Shown: positions 15,658 through 25,146 of the stretch, one piece after another
Layout of the letters: every line of letters starts with the position of its first letter
Position numbering within the stretch: the stretch's first letter is position 1
Assembly: GCA_022402535.1 (NCBI GenBank)
Contig: JAKRSD010000019.1
Span: 123,933-187,932, forward strand
Length of the DNA stretch: 64,000 bases
Origin: Flavobacteriales bacterium
Lineage (GTDB): Bacteria > Bacteroidota > Bacteroidia > CAIKAF01
Direction of reading: 5' to 3'
The notes under the pieces: model-generated
Database searches by the model: none
Told to the model about the DNA's origin: nothing
The model's input: only the letters and a program-made list of their open reading frames with translations
Translations under genes and position numbers: made by a program

Positions 15658-16266
15658 ATGAGAATATTCGTTTTGTTATTTGCCATGCTTTCCGCAGGCA
15701 TTGCCTTTTCACAAGCTCCTGTTACCCAAACTCCCAAAGAAGACGGACTGTATGCCCGTATTACGGTTACTCAGGGCGAGATTATGATTAAACTGGAACA
15801 CGAAAAAGTGCCCATGACTGTGGCTAATTTCGTAGGACTGGCCGAAGGAAAAATTAAAAATGACGCCAAACCCTTAGGAACTCCTTATTATGACGGTCTT
15901 AAGTGGCACCGCGTGATTTATCCGTTTATGATTCAGGGGGGTGACCCTCAAGGAAACGGAATGGGCGGACCCGGTTATAAATTTAAAGATGAGTTTCATC
16001 CTGATCTGAAACATAACCGTGCCGGTGTGCTTTCTATGGCTAATTCGGGTGCGGCAACCAACGGTAGCCAATTTTTTATTACTCATAAAGATACTCCCTG
16101 GTTAGATAATAAACACAGCGTGTTCGGTTACGTAATCAGCGGACAGGATGTGGTGGATAAAACCAAACAGGGTGATGAAATCAAAAAAGTGGAAATTCTT
16201 CGTATCGGTAAATCGGCAAAAGCGTTTGATGCCGCCAAAACATTTGAAACCTTACGGGTAAAATAA
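15658..16266 (+). CDS. Peptidyl-prolyl cis-trans isomerase, cyclophilin type
   Basis: 202 residues from [11 protein letters not shown]; an in-frame upstream start would spoil the signal peptide. The signal peptide ends AFSQ, so the protein is exported. The cyclophilin domain (about 35-180) has the active-site set: FHRV-like [22 protein letters not shown], and the [10 protein letters not shown] loop. It catalyses proline isomerisation in exported proteins. A terminator follows inside the 3' end of the convergent mtgA. Confidence 0.93.
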   Translation: MRIFVLLFAMLSAGIAFSQAPVTQTPKEDGLYARITVTQGEIMIKLEHEKVPMTVANFVGLAEGKIKNDAKPLGTPYYDGLKWHRVIYPFMIQGGDPQGNGMGGPGYKFKDEFHPDLKHNRAGVLSMANSGAATNGSQFFITHKDTPWLDNKHSVFGYVISGQDVVDKTKQGDEIKKVEILRIGKSAKAFDAAKTFETLRVK

Positions 16267-16275
16267 ATTATTGAA

Positions 16276-17112
16276 TCATTTATTCAGAGCCATCCTTAGG
16301 GGTGGCTTTTTTTTGGTTCTCTTCTTGGGTTTATTTTCTTTTTCCGGTAAGCCGTCTTTATATTTATCATAATTCAGTTTACCACCCCAAAGACGCATCT
16401 GATTCAGAATAAATTGCTGCCGTCCGCGGGTGTATGAACTGGGGTTTTTGGCAGAAAATCGCCTGGGATTGGGAAGAATGGCAGCAATCAAAGCCGCTTC
16501 TTCTTTGGTAAGATTAGCTGCACTTTTATTAAAATAGGCTTTGGAAGCAGCTTCGGCTCCGTAAATTCCATCGCCCATTTCAATAGAATTTAAGTATACT
16601 TCCATGATGCGTTCTTTACTCCAGAATAACTCAATCAGAAATGTAAACCACACTTCCAGCCCTTTACGGATATAATTCCGTCCATGCCACAGAAATACAT
16701 TTTTGGCCGTTTGCTGCGATATGGTACTGGCTCCTCGTAATCTCTTTCCTTCTTCATTTTCCTTTTGTGCTTTTTCAATAGCTCCCCAATCAAATCCGGA
16801 GTGTTTCAAATAATTTTGATCTTCAGAACAAACAACCGCGAGCTGCAGATGGGGCGAGATTTTTTCAAACGAAACCCAGGTGTGCTGCACGGGAGGAGCC
16901 GAGCCTTTTTCTCGTTTTTCAAACTTTCTGAAAATCATAAGCGGAGTGCCCGGCACAGGAGCCCATTTATAGACCAATACGCCCAAAATGCTGAAGATGA
17001 AAAATCCAAGTACGGCATAAAGTAAGAAACGGGTAATTTTTTTAAACCACGATTTTTTACCCGTACTTTTTTTAGGAGATTTCGCTGCCTTTTTATTTGG
17101 TTTTGTTGCCAA
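16276..17112 (-). CDS. mtgA: Monofunctional biosynthetic peptidoglycan transglycosylase
   Basis: 278 residues. A basic Lys-rich N-terminus, one membrane anchor (about 30-50) and a GT51 domain. The catalytic Glu is in VVCSEDQNYLKHSGFDW, and the family motifs RGASTISQQTAKNVFLW and KERIMEVYLNSIEMGDGIYGAEAAS are complete. It polymerises lipid II into glycan strands on the periplasmic face of the inner membrane. The C-terminal tail (KENKPKKRTKKKPPL) is basic; its coding DNA contains the terminator of the opposite gene. Confidence 0.95.
   Translation of the reverse strand: MATKPNKKAAKSPKKSTGKKSWFKKITRFLLYAVLGFFIFSILGVLVYKWAPVPGTPLMIFRKFEKREKGSAPPVQHTWVSFEKISPHLQLAVVCSEDQNYLKHSGFDWGAIEKAQKENEEGKRLRGASTISQQTAKNVFLWHGRNYIRKGLEVWFTFLIELFWSKERIMEVYLNSIEMGDGIYGAEAASKAYFNKSAANLTKEEAALIAAILPNPRRFSAKNPSSYTRGRQQFILNQMRLWGGKLNYDKYKDGLPEKENKPKKRTKKKPPLRMALNK
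16289..16314 (+). terminator. Terminator of the cyclophilin gene, inside mtgA
   Basis: GCCATCC, a short loop and GGGTGGC followed by eight T. It lies 22 bp after the cyclophilin stop codon but within the last codons of mtgA on the other strand. Confidence 0.75.
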
Positions 17113-17131
17113 AATAAGATGATTTAGTTTG

Positions 17132-17953
17132 TTATATGTTGAATAGCGATTCGTTAAGCTGCAGGCTGTTTATACTTGTTTTGGGGTATTCTGGAATAGT
17201 CAGCAGACTTATTCCTCTCAGGGCATTGATCATCAGAATTTCGTCGGCCTGTTGTAAATCTTGAAAGGTAATGACTTTTTGGTTGAAGGAATATCCCCAT
17301 TCAGGTAATTTTTTGGAGAGATGTTGCAGCATTATCCCTTCAATGCCTCCTGCATTAGAAGGGGGAGCCGTGTATTGGTTTCCTGTACGTAATAGCAAAT
17401 TCCCTGTGGCGGTTTCTGCGATTTCGCCGGATGTATTTAGCAGAATGGCTTCTTCAGCTCCCGCTTTTTTAGCTTTTCGAAGGGCATCTGCATACACGGC
17501 ACTTCCCGGTTTTTTAAAAGGGGATAAGATACCAGGAGCCAACGGCTGGTCGGTATACAGGATGGCCTTTAGATTTCGGTTTATGTTTTCAAAATCAAAA
17601 GCCTGTAATTCAATCAGAATTTGAGCGTTTTTTTCATTTGAAACATACAATCCTCCGCCCGTTCGGAACCAGGTAAGCCTCATTCTTCCGTACCGGCCAA
17701 GTTCATTTTCTTCAGCCAGTGTTTTAGTTATATTTTTTAATTCGGAATAATCGGGTAATTGTAGTTCTACTTCCAGCAAAGAGGCGTGTTTATGAGCTCT
17801 TTCGGCATGTAAGGAATATAAGGGTATTTCAGATTGTGTATATAACAACGTTTCAAATCCGCCGTCGCCGTATTTCCATAATCTTTCCAATGCAGAGGCC
17901 GGAATATCCTGTAGCCGGGTAAATGAGCCGTTAAACCAGACGCGGTTCATCAC
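17132..17953 (-). CDS. Class IV aminotransferase (PabC/BCAT-like)
   Basis: 273 residues with the fold-type IV PLP enzyme pattern: an N-terminal YGDGGFETLL, the region SPFKKPGSAVYADALRKAKKAGAEEAILL holding the PLP lysine, and EIAETATGNLLL. Length fits 4-amino-4-deoxychorismate lyase (PabC, folate pathway) better than branched-chain aminotransferase. The N-terminus overlaps the rhomboid gene by 4 bp (ATGA), so translation is coupled. No folate genes are nearby, so the specific substrate is left open. Confidence 0.8.
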   Translation of the reverse strand: MMNRVWFNGSFTRLQDIPASALERLWKYGDGGFETLLYTQSEIPLYSLHAERAHKHASLLEVELQLPDYSELKNITKTLAEENELGRYGRMRLTWFRTGGGLYVSNEKNAQILIELQAFDFENINRNLKAILYTDQPLAPGILSPFKKPGSAVYADALRKAKKAGAEEAILLNTSGEIAETATGNLLLRTGNQYTAPPSNAGGIEGIMLQHLSKKLPEWGYSFNQKVITFQDLQQADEILMINALRGISLLTIPEYPKTSINSLQLNESLFNI

Positions 17954-18579
17954 GAAATAATCTGATTGAAAAGTTGGATAGCCAGTTCGGGTTTGCTGAG
18001 TAATGTAATCATCACGCCAAAAATAGCCCCGAAAAGATGCGCATCGTGACCGATATTATCGCCCCCTCTTTTGCCCATATACCATGAATAAACCAGATAG
18101 ACCACGCCAAAAATTATGGCGGGTACCGGAAACGGAATAGGAAATATGAGCATGCGCGAAAAAGGCTGCTGCAAAATAAAGCAGAACAGCACGGCAGATA
18201 CGGCACCCGAGGCGCCTACGGCATTATACCATTCATCGTGTTTATGTTTTTCCAATGAATATAAGCTACTCATGGGTAAGGCTCCCAGATAAAACAAGGC
18301 ATAAGCCAAACTTCCGGTGAGTCGGTTTCCCGTAAGGTCCTGAAAAAAATATTCAGCATAACGACCAAACATGAACAACACAAACATGTTGAAGAATAAA
18401 TGAATGAAATCGGCATGTACAAACCCCGAAGTTAATAACCGATGATACTGGCGATACTGTGTTATATAATAGGCATTGAACTTGAGCTTATGAAAAAGCT
18501 CTCCGTTGTTGAACGCAGACAGCGAAACCAATACATTGGCTACAATAAGAAAAAGATTGGCCGATAGTTCTATGTCCAT
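17950..18579 (-). CDS. Rhomboid-family intramembrane serine protease
   Basis: 209 residues with about six membrane helices. The catalytic Ser is in VGASGAVSA (GxSG) and the His in GHDAHLFGA, with the N-terminal HADFIHLFFNMFVLFMFG typical of rhomboid loop 1. It cleaves substrate helices within the membrane. Substrates are not predictable from the context, which is a run of minus-strand housekeeping genes. Confidence 0.93.
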   Translation of the reverse strand: MDIELSANLFLIVANVLVSLSAFNNGELFHKLKFNAYYITQYRQYHRLLTSGFVHADFIHLFFNMFVLFMFGRYAEYFFQDLTGNRLTGSLAYALFYLGALPMSSLYSLEKHKHDEWYNAVGASGAVSAVLFCFILQQPFSRMLIFPIPFPVPAIIFGVVYLVYSWYMGKRGGDNIGHDAHLFGAIFGVMITLLSKPELAIQLFNQIIS

Positions 18580-18606
18580 GGGATTGATTTTGCTGTACTT
18601 CGAAGT

Positions 18607-19524
18607 CTATTTTTCGTCGGGGGTGTTATAATCTTTTTTGCCATGAAGCACCTGTTCTTCGCAGAATTCAATGATTTTCCCGGCAATATCCAGTCCGGTG
18701 GCCCCTTCAATTCCTTTTAATCCGGGCGAAGAGTTTACTTCGAGAATAAGCGGTCCGCGCGAAGATTGGAGCATATCCACGCCCGCAACGGAAAGGCTCA
18801 GTGCTTTGGCGGCATTCACGGCGGCACGCTCTTCTTCTTCGCTGAGTTCAATTATAATTCCTTTGCCGCCACGATGCAGATTGCTCCGGAATTCCCCTTC
18901 TTTTCCCTGTCGTTTCATGGCGCCTACCACTTTGCCGTCCACCACAAATGCCCTGATATCGGCTCCTCCGGCTTCTTTGATAAATTCCTGCACTAGAATA
19001 TTTTCTTTTAAGCCGGAAAACGCTTCAATTACCGATTTGGCGGCTTTATCTGTTTCGGCGAGCACTACACCCAAACCTTGTGTTCCTTCTAATAATTTAA
19101 TGATAAGCGGAGCGCCCCCTACTTTTTTAATCAGCGAATCCACATCATCGTCTTTGGGAAATTTGGCAAACACGGTTTTGGGAAGACCCACTCCCTCACG
19201 CGAAAGAATCTGCATGGAGCGCAATTTATCACGGGAGCGCACTATACTCTGCGAGGTATTGGCCAAAAACACACCCTGCACTTCAAACTGACGAACCACC
19301 GCCGTTCCGAAAAAGGTAACCGAGGCTCCGATTCGTGGGATTACGGCATCTAAATCTTCAATACGCTGACCGTTGTAATAAACCGCCGGGTTATTCTGTT
19401 CTATCAGAACCGAACATTTGGTATGGTCAATAACCATAACTTCGTGCCCCCGTTGTTTGGCGGCTTCGTATAACCTGTGAGTAGAATAAATATTCATACT
19501 CCGTGACAGAATTCCAATTTTCAT
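18607..19524 (-). CDS. rimK: RimK-type ATP-grasp ligase (S6 glutamate ligase family)
   Basis: 305 residues, full length for RimK. The N-terminal domain ([20 protein letters not shown]) and the ATP-grasp domain ([39 protein letters not shown]) are intact. RimK adds Glu residues to the C-terminus of ribosomal protein S6 or related acceptors. A retropepsin-like protease follows upstream by 20 bp, a pairing known in several phyla. The S6 encoded in this window ends in TAAK with no Glu, so the natural acceptor here is uncertain. Confidence 0.9.
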   Translation of the reverse strand: MKIGILSRSMNIYSTHRLYEAAKQRGHEVMVIDHTKCSVLIEQNNPAVYYNGQRIEDLDAVIPRIGASVTFFGTAVVRQFEVQGVFLANTSQSIVRSRDKLRSMQILSREGVGLPKTVFAKFPKDDDVDSLIKKVGGAPLIIKLLEGTQGLGVVLAETDKAAKSVIEAFSGLKENILVQEFIKEAGGADIRAFVVDGKVVGAMKRQGKEGEFRSNLHRGGKGIIIELSEEEERAAVNAAKALSLSVAGVDMLQSSRGPLILEVNSSPGLKGIEGATGLDIAGKIIEFCEEQVLHGKKDYNTPDEK

Positions 19525-19544
19525 GTCGTTGGTGTTATTTAATA

Positions 19545-20045
19545 TTATTTTGTTTCAACGGTCTTTTTTTTCGCTTTTTGTTTTTCAGAACGATCCTTGA
19601 CTGATACATCTACCACAAACCGTTTCTGCAAGAATTTTCGTCCCAGCAAAATCGGAAATTTCATTTTAGATCGGTCGGTAATGGAAAATACGGTTTCAAT
19701 ATCGCGCCCGAAAATGCGTACGGTGGTTTTAATCAGATAACGTTCTTCAATTTTGCCGGAGGAATTTTTCACCTTTTTCTTATTCGTGTACGGAAAAAAG
19801 AACGGTGTGGCATCGTAGGCTTTGTCAGTCCAGTGCAGTGGGATGATTTTCAGCATTTTTATACCGTCTTCGTCCGTTACCACATCAATAAGGCTGCAGT
19901 GCATGGAACAGCCGTATGCCCCGGTGTCAATTTTAGCATCTACTTTTTCCAGACCCAGTTTTGGCAGGTCAATTTTTTCGCTGCGTCCTACCACCGGCTT
20001 TACTTTGGCTGCTTCTACCTTATATTTCTCAGGATTTAATGACAT
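19545..20045 (-). CDS. RimK-associated retropepsin-like aspartic protease
   Basis: 166 residues from [14 protein letters not shown]. The retropepsin core is visible: [16 protein letters not shown] carries the DTG catalytic Asp, and [19 protein letters not shown] is the second-half strand with the ILLGR motif. This family (often annotated as an ATP-dependent zinc protease, RimB in Pseudomonas) is encoded beside rimK and thought to trim RimK products. The tail is basic ([17 protein letters not shown]). One base separates it from the DUF2461 gene upstream (TAA-c-ATG). Confidence 0.88.
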   Translation of the reverse strand: MSLNPEKYKVEAAKVKPVVGRSEKIDLPKLGLEKVDAKIDTGAYGCSMHCSLIDVVTDEDGIKMLKIIPLHWTDKAYDATPFFFPYTNKKKVKNSSGKIEERYLIKTTVRIFGRDIETVFSITDRSKMKFPILLGRKFLQKRFVVDVSVKDRSEKQKAKKKTVETK

Positions 20046-20046
20046 G

Positions 20047-20718
20047 TTACTCTTCGGCGTTATCGATAGCTCGGTTAATAAAATCAACAAACGGTTTTTG
20101 TGCTTTAAATGCTTCGGCCAGTTTTTTTCCAAAATCGGGCGAAGTAACTTCGGCTTCGGTGTAGGATCGAGAAACCACAAAATGTTTGTTTACCAGATAG
20201 GGTATGGAAGCATGATCGGGTTCAAATCCTTTGGGCGCATTTTTAAGTTTTTCTATATCATCCAGTCCTTTAAAATGAGCCAGAAACGATTTGCTTTTCA
20301 TAATTTTTTCAAACTCCGGAAGGCAGAAATAAATCTCGTTTCGTACGGCTTTCAGCACTTCGGGCAGAGGAGCATATACACCGCCTCCGGCAAACAACGT
20401 GCCCGGCTCCAAATGAAAGTAATAACCGGCATGCGTTTTCTTTTTTCCGCCGGGGGTTATGCTGAATGCAAAATTAGTTTTGTAAGGATCTTTATTGGCA
20501 GAAAAACGCACATCCCGATTGATTCTGAACACACATTTAGCCGGATCAAGCCCGGCTACCGAAGCATCGAATTTTACAATTTCATTCAGCACAAATCGCG
20601 TAAAATCAATAAATTGTTTTCGTTCTGTTTCATAGGTTTTGCGGTTTGCATCAAACCATTCTTTGGTATTATTCTTTTTCAGTGAATTCAGAAACGTAAA
20701 TGTGCTTTTGGAAATCAT
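20047..20718 (-). CDS. DUF2461 family protein
   Basis: 223 residues matching DUF2461 (TIGR02453): FLNSLKKNNTKEWFDANRKTYE near the N-terminus, FRINRDVRFSANKDPYKTNFAF, then HAGYYFHLEPG and FAGGGVYAP. Biochemical function is unknown. It is cytoplasmic, with no signal. Its stop is one base from the retropepsin start, so the two and rimK probably form one transcript. Confidence 0.9.
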   Translation of the reverse strand: MISKSTFTFLNSLKKNNTKEWFDANRKTYETERKQFIDFTRFVLNEIVKFDASVAGLDPAKCVFRINRDVRFSANKDPYKTNFAFSITPGGKKKTHAGYYFHLEPGTLFAGGGVYAPLPEVLKAVRNEIYFCLPEFEKIMKSKSFLAHFKGLDDIEKLKNAPKGFEPDHASIPYLVNKHFVVSRSYTEAEVTSPDFGKKLAEAFKAQKPFVDFINRAIDNAEE

Positions 20719-20825
20719 ATCTTTCTGTTAAGGGAGTTAAATGTATAAAGGTTTTTAGTATTTACACTTCGGTTAACAGATAATTTTGATTCTTGTTTCT
20801 TCAGCAAGTTTCTTGAAATTCGGAC

Positions 20826-21599
20826 TTATATCTCTATCTGCAGATTGTCATACGCAGCATAAATTCCCTCCGGAAGTTCTTTTTCAATATCGGCATGTAA
20901 TCCCAACTTGTGCGAAATATGGGTCAGATAGGCTTTTCCGGGTTTTACTTTTTCAATGATCTGCAACGCTTCGGCAAGCGAAAAATGTGAATAATGTTTT
21001 TCTTTTCGGAGTGCATTAATCACAAATACCTTGCTCCCTAGAATTTTTTCAAGCTCTGAATCGGATAAGTAATTCGCATCGGTAAGGTAGGTGAAATCGC
21101 CGATTCGAAAACCCAGCACGGGCATTTCGGCATGCATGGCCTGAATGGGAATGATAGGAATTCCCGCAGCGGTGAAGGGTTCGACATCTATACGGTTTAC
21201 GGTAAGTTCGGGCGCTCCGGGATAACGATTTTCGCCAAACGCGTAATAAAATTCGCGGCGCAGAGCATGTTCTACCCGTTCGGTGGCGTATACCTGTATG
21301 TGTTGTCCGGCGATGAAATTAAACGGACGGATATCGTCCATGCCCGCAATATGGTCTTTGTGTTCGTGCGTAAAAAGAAGCGCATCCAATCTTTCCGTGC
21401 GGCTACGGAGCATCTGGGTTCTGAAATCCGGTCCCGAATCGATGACGATTACCTTGCCTCCGATTTCAATTTTTACCGAACTGCGCAATCGTTTGTCCCG
21501 TTCATCGGATGATGTACAGATGGCACACGAACAGGCAATTACGGGCACGCCCTGCGAAGTGCCGGTACCCAGAAATGTAATTTTGGTATTTTCCGCCAT
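20826..21599 (-). CDS. MBL-fold phosphodiesterase, PhnP/lipoate-associated type
   Basis: 257 residues with the metallo-beta-lactamase metal motifs THEHKDHIAGMDD and IDSGPDFRTQM, and an N-terminal TFLGTGTSQGVPVIACSCAIC whose cysteine cluster is typical of PhnP-like hydrolases that bind a structural zinc. PhnP hydrolyses cyclic phosphodiesters; many Bacteroidota homologues have unknown substrates. It lies 6 bp after the 3-hydroxyacyl-CoA dehydrogenase gene, in the same operon. Confidence 0.88.
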   Translation of the reverse strand: MAENTKITFLGTGTSQGVPVIACSCAICTSSDERDKRLRSSVKIEIGGKVIVIDSGPDFRTQMLRSRTERLDALLFTHEHKDHIAGMDDIRPFNFIAGQHIQVYATERVEHALRREFYYAFGENRYPGAPELTVNRIDVEPFTAAGIPIIPIQAMHAEMPVLGFRIGDFTYLTDANYLSDSELEKILGSKVFVINALRKEKHYSHFSLAEALQIIEKVKPGKAYLTHISHKLGLHADIEKELPEGIYAAYDNLQIEI

Positions 21600-21605
21600 T
21601 AAGGC

Positions 21606-22496
21606 TTATTTGCTGAAGAATGGAGCCACTTTCAGTTCCTTGGAGCCGGGAGTGTAGGTGTAAAAACCTTCGCCCGTTTTTGCGCCCAGTTTTCCGGCTG
21701 TAACCATATTTACCAACAGCGGACAGGGGGCATATTTAGGATTTCCGAATCCTTCCTGTAGCACTTTCAAAATGGCGAGACACACATCGAGTCCGATAAA
21801 ATCAGCCAGTTGCAGCGGACCCATGGGATGAGCCATTCCGAGTTTCATCACGGTGTCAATTTCTTCCACGCCGGCCACGCCTTCGTGCAGCGTAATGATG
21901 GCCTCGTTAATCATGGGCATCAAAATTTTATTGGCCACAAATCCGGGATAATCATTCACTTCTACCGGAATTTTACCCAGTTCTTTGGATTTTTCCATAA
22001 TACGGCTGCATACGTCATCCGTTGTGGCATATCCGCGGATTACCTCTACCAGTTTCATCACCGGCACCGGATTCATAAAGTGCATACCGATTACCTGTGA
22101 AGGGCGCTTGGTCTGCGCCGCAATTTTGGTAATGGAAATGGAAGAAGTATTGGAGGCCAGAATGGCTTCGGGTTTACAGATTTCGTCCAGTTTACGGAAA
22201 ATAGAAAATTTAATTTCCGGATTTTCAGTGGCGGCTTCCACCACTAAATCGCAGTTTGCCAGTTCGGCCCCGTATTCGGTGGTGGTTTTTATGTTTTGCA
22301 GTGCGATGTTTTTTTGCTCTTCGGTAATGGCACCTTTTTCTAATTGCCTTCCCAGATTTTTTTCAATGGTAGCCAATGCCTTTTGAAGGGCAGTTTCGCT
22401 TACGTCAATCAATAATACGGAGTGGCCTGTCTGGGCGAAAACGTGGGCAATTCCGTTTCCCATGGAACCGGAACCTATAACGGCAATATGTTTCAT
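21606..22496 (-). CDS. 3-hydroxybutyryl-CoA dehydrogenase
   Basis: 296 residues, a complete short-type 3-hydroxyacyl-CoA dehydrogenase. The NAD-binding GSGSMGNGIAHVFAQTG is at residues 7-23, the catalytic His is in GMHFMNPVPVMKLVEVI, and the Asn in the following helical domain (NDYPGFVANKILMPMINEA). It oxidises (S)-3-hydroxybutyryl-CoA to acetoacetyl-CoA or the reverse, in fatty acid or butyrate metabolism. Confidence 0.94.
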   Translation of the reverse strand: MKHIAVIGSGSMGNGIAHVFAQTGHSVLLIDVSETALQKALATIEKNLGRQLEKGAITEEQKNIALQNIKTTTEYGAELANCDLVVEAATENPEIKFSIFRKLDEICKPEAILASNTSSISITKIAAQTKRPSQVIGMHFMNPVPVMKLVEVIRGYATTDDVCSRIMEKSKELGKIPVEVNDYPGFVANKILMPMINEAIITLHEGVAGVEEIDTVMKLGMAHPMGPLQLADFIGLDVCLAILKVLQEGFGNPKYAPCPLLVNMVTAGKLGAKTGEGFYTYTPGSKELKVAPFFSK

Positions 22497-22576
22497 TTAA
22501 AATTTTTGGTAAAAAAACACATTTTAATTCAAATAGGAGGAACTCACAGCCAATGTTTCCTCTTAATTCTTGTGGA

Positions 22577-23677
22577 TTAGCTGTTCAGATCCTGAACGGC
22601 TTTTTTTGCAGATTGGGCAGCCGTATGAACAGAAACCCAGTTTTCTCCATCTGTAAATTCACCACCTGCAAAATATAGTTTTTGGGCTACCGGTTTCCCT
22701 AAATCTCTCACGGTTTGCCAGTCTGCATAGTCTGACAGGTAACCTGCCTTAATATGGGGCTCATTGTTCCAGTTTTGGGTAATATGATTTACATAGTTTG
22801 GCGTAGCCTGATTAGAATAAATACTATCCAATTCACTTAAAATATAATTTTTTAAATCATTTTCGGAAAGTGAAATATACGGTTGTGCGGGAGTCCCCAC
22901 CACAAATAAACCCATAATGTGTTTAGCTGTATTTTGTCCTAAAGCCGCATTGTAATATAATTTTTGACCATTGCTGGCCGGAGAAATTTCAAAAACATAT
23001 TCCTCGTCGTTATAGAATTTAGTCGAAAACTCAATAAATGCTTTAAAACCATCCCATATCTCAGAATTGCTTATGGCATTTATTTTATAAGCGGGTAGAG
23101 TAGGATTAAATTGAATTAAGCCTTCTTTAAGTATTTTAAGAGGCACACAAACAATGACTTTGTCGGCCAAATATTGATTATTTTGAGTGGTTAAAATTAC
23201 TTTTTCACCAGCATAATCAATAGACTGAACGGTGTTGTTATATTTAATTTTACCTGCAATAGACGGGAGGATATACTCTTCAAAAAAGTTATACCAGGAA
23301 TAGTTCACAAATTTTCTGTCGGGAGCATCTTCAATGGTTTCTATATCTACCTGAACAGAGGAATTATTTACAATTTGCTGAAAAATAGAAGGGCTCGTTT
23401 CCAGCCATTCGGCACCTAACGGAATCGGAAAATCGGCAAACGTTGTGTTTATTTTCATTCGGCCACCCACACTTTGAGATGCTTCAAGTATTTCAAAATC
23501 AACGCCCTGCTGTTGTAATAAATAACCGGCTGATAATCCGCCAGCTCCCGCACCGATGATAATCACCTTTCCTCCAAAGGGTTTGTCGTTTTCTTTTTTA
23601 CAAGATGTAATAACCGATTGAAACGGAAGACTGATGCCAAGTATTCCGCAAATTTTGATAAACTCGTTTCTTGTCAT
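22577..23677 (-). CDS. FAD-dependent amine oxidase family protein
   Basis: 366 residues, shorter than classical monoamine oxidases (about 450-500). The N-terminus (KICGILGISLPFQSVITSC) looks like a lipoprotein or export signal. The FAD dinucleotide motif VIIIGAGAGGLSAGYLL and the second Gly-rich segment SVGGRMKI follow; the C-terminal FAD motif is LYFAGGEFTDGENWVSVHTA. Substrate is unknown. It stands alone with a 40-bp gap from the sugar transferase gene. Confidence 0.85.
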   Translation of the reverse strand: MTRNEFIKICGILGISLPFQSVITSCKKENDKPFGGKVIIIGAGAGGLSAGYLLQQQGVDFEILEASQSVGGRMKINTTFADFPIPLGAEWLETSPSIFQQIVNNSSVQVDIETIEDAPDRKFVNYSWYNFFEEYILPSIAGKIKYNNTVQSIDYAGEKVILTTQNNQYLADKVIVCVPLKILKEGLIQFNPTLPAYKINAISNSEIWDGFKAFIEFSTKFYNDEEYVFEISPASNGQKLYYNAALGQNTAKHIMGLFVVGTPAQPYISLSENDLKNYILSELDSIYSNQATPNYVNHITQNWNNEPHIKAGYLSDYADWQTVRDLGKPVAQKLYFAGGEFTDGENWVSVHTAAQSAKKAVQDLNS

Positions 23678-23717
23678 AATTTTTCTGGGTTTTAATTAAG
23701 GTTAGAAAATAAAATAT

Positions 23718-25133
23718 TTATAACCCTCTTCCCCGGATTACCGTGAGTACCGTATAAATGAGAATTCGAAGGTCAAGTATCAGTGACATATTTTCCAGAT
23801 AAAGAATATCGTAGCGCATTCGTTTAATCATCTGATCTACATTTTCGGCATACCCGTATTTCACCATTCCCCATGAGGTAATGCCTGGGCGTACTTTGTG
23901 CAACAGTTTATAATGAGGCGCTTTTACCACAATCTGGTCAATAAAAAAGCGACGTTCCGGGCGTGGACCCACCAGCGACATTTCGCCTTTCAGTACATTG
24001 ATAAACTGCGGAAATTCATCGAAACGGTATTTGCGGATAAAGCGTCCGATAGGAGTAATGCGCGGATCGTTTTTGGAGCTGAGTGCCGGACCCATCGACT
24101 CGGCATTCATATACATGGAACGGAATTTTATGATAAAAAAAGGCTTCCCTCTTAATCCGATACGTTCCTGCCTATAAAATACGGGTCCTTTATCCTGGCT
24201 TTTTATAAGAATGGCCAAAACCAAAAACAGGGGTGCAAGAAGAAAAAGGGCAATCACTGAAATGCCTACATCAAAAAGCCGTTTGAGGGTTTGTTGCCAT
24301 TCGGGCATCACCACGGGCGAAATTTCTACGAGCGGAGTTCCAAAAATCGAGGTCATTTTTACGGAACCGGCAAGTATATCGCTCAAATCAGGAATGGCTT
24401 TTACGATAACCTCATGTTCCGCCAGACTATCCACCACTTTTTGAACGGAAATATCATCCTCTTTTTCGGTGGCAATTATCACTTCTTCAATCTTATTTTC
24501 AGAAATAATCCGGCTTATTTCGCCTGATTTTCCTAATAAGGCGAGTTTTTGAGCCAAAGCAGTTTCGGTATGTCCGTTTACCGTACAGAACCCGACCAGG
24601 CGGTTTCCGTTTTTTACCAGTTCATGTTCCAGTTCTTCGGTCAGTTCGAGCGCTTTAGGACCGCTGCCCACAATGAGCGTGTTAAAGCCGATAATCCCTT
24701 GCTGAATGGCTTTGTATGTACGCGTGGTAAGCCATAAACGGGGAACATACGTGGCGCAAAACTGCAGAATAAAATAGAAGCTGAACGACTGATAGTAATA
24801 GGTGTAGTTGGCCACCTGATCGTCGAGCATTACGGCAAAAAACAGAATTAACGAACCCAGCAGAGTGAACAGAAAACTTTGCGAAAGTTCAAAAAGTCTT
24901 GAACGTCGGATATTGGTGGAATAGAATCCCGCCAGTGCGTACAGAAACAGCCACAACAGCGGAATAAATAACACGCCGGCCCAAAAGTTAAAGTCAATCA
25001 CCACCGGAATGTCAATCCCAAATTTCTCGGGTTCCAGTACCTTTTTACGAAACACAAAAAAGGCAATCCACACCGCTTCGGAGGCAATAACATCAAAGAT
25101 GAGATAATAGAAACGGCGGGTTTGTTTGTTCAT
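23718..25133 (-). CDS. Polyprenyl-phosphate sugar-1-phosphate transferase (WcaJ-like)
   Basis: 471 residues. Four to five N-terminal membrane helices, a Rossmann-like CoA-binding-type middle (NTLIVGSGPKALELTEEL), a hairpin helix (about 285-310) and the catalytic bacterial sugar transferase domain with KSQDKGPVFYRQERIGLRGKPFFIIKFRSM and the MSLVGPRPE motif. It starts exopolysaccharide or O-unit assembly by loading a hexose-1-phosphate on undecaprenyl phosphate. No other polysaccharide gene is adjacent. Confidence 0.93.
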   Translation of the reverse strand: MNKQTRRFYYLIFDVIASEAVWIAFFVFRKKVLEPEKFGIDIPVVIDFNFWAGVLFIPLLWLFLYALAGFYSTNIRRSRLFELSQSFLFTLLGSLILFFAVMLDDQVANYTYYYQSFSFYFILQFCATYVPRLWLTTRTYKAIQQGIIGFNTLIVGSGPKALELTEELEHELVKNGNRLVGFCTVNGHTETALAQKLALLGKSGEISRIISENKIEEVIIATEKEDDISVQKVVDSLAEHEVIVKAIPDLSDILAGSVKMTSIFGTPLVEISPVVMPEWQQTLKRLFDVGISVIALFLLAPLFLVLAILIKSQDKGPVFYRQERIGLRGKPFFIIKFRSMYMNAESMGPALSSKNDPRITPIGRFIRKYRFDEFPQFINVLKGEMSLVGPRPERRFFIDQIVVKAPHYKLLHKVRPGITSWGMVKYGYAENVDQMIKRMRYDILYLENMSLILDLRILIYTVLTVIRGRGL

Positions 25134-25146
25134 GTTTCCGGGTTTC

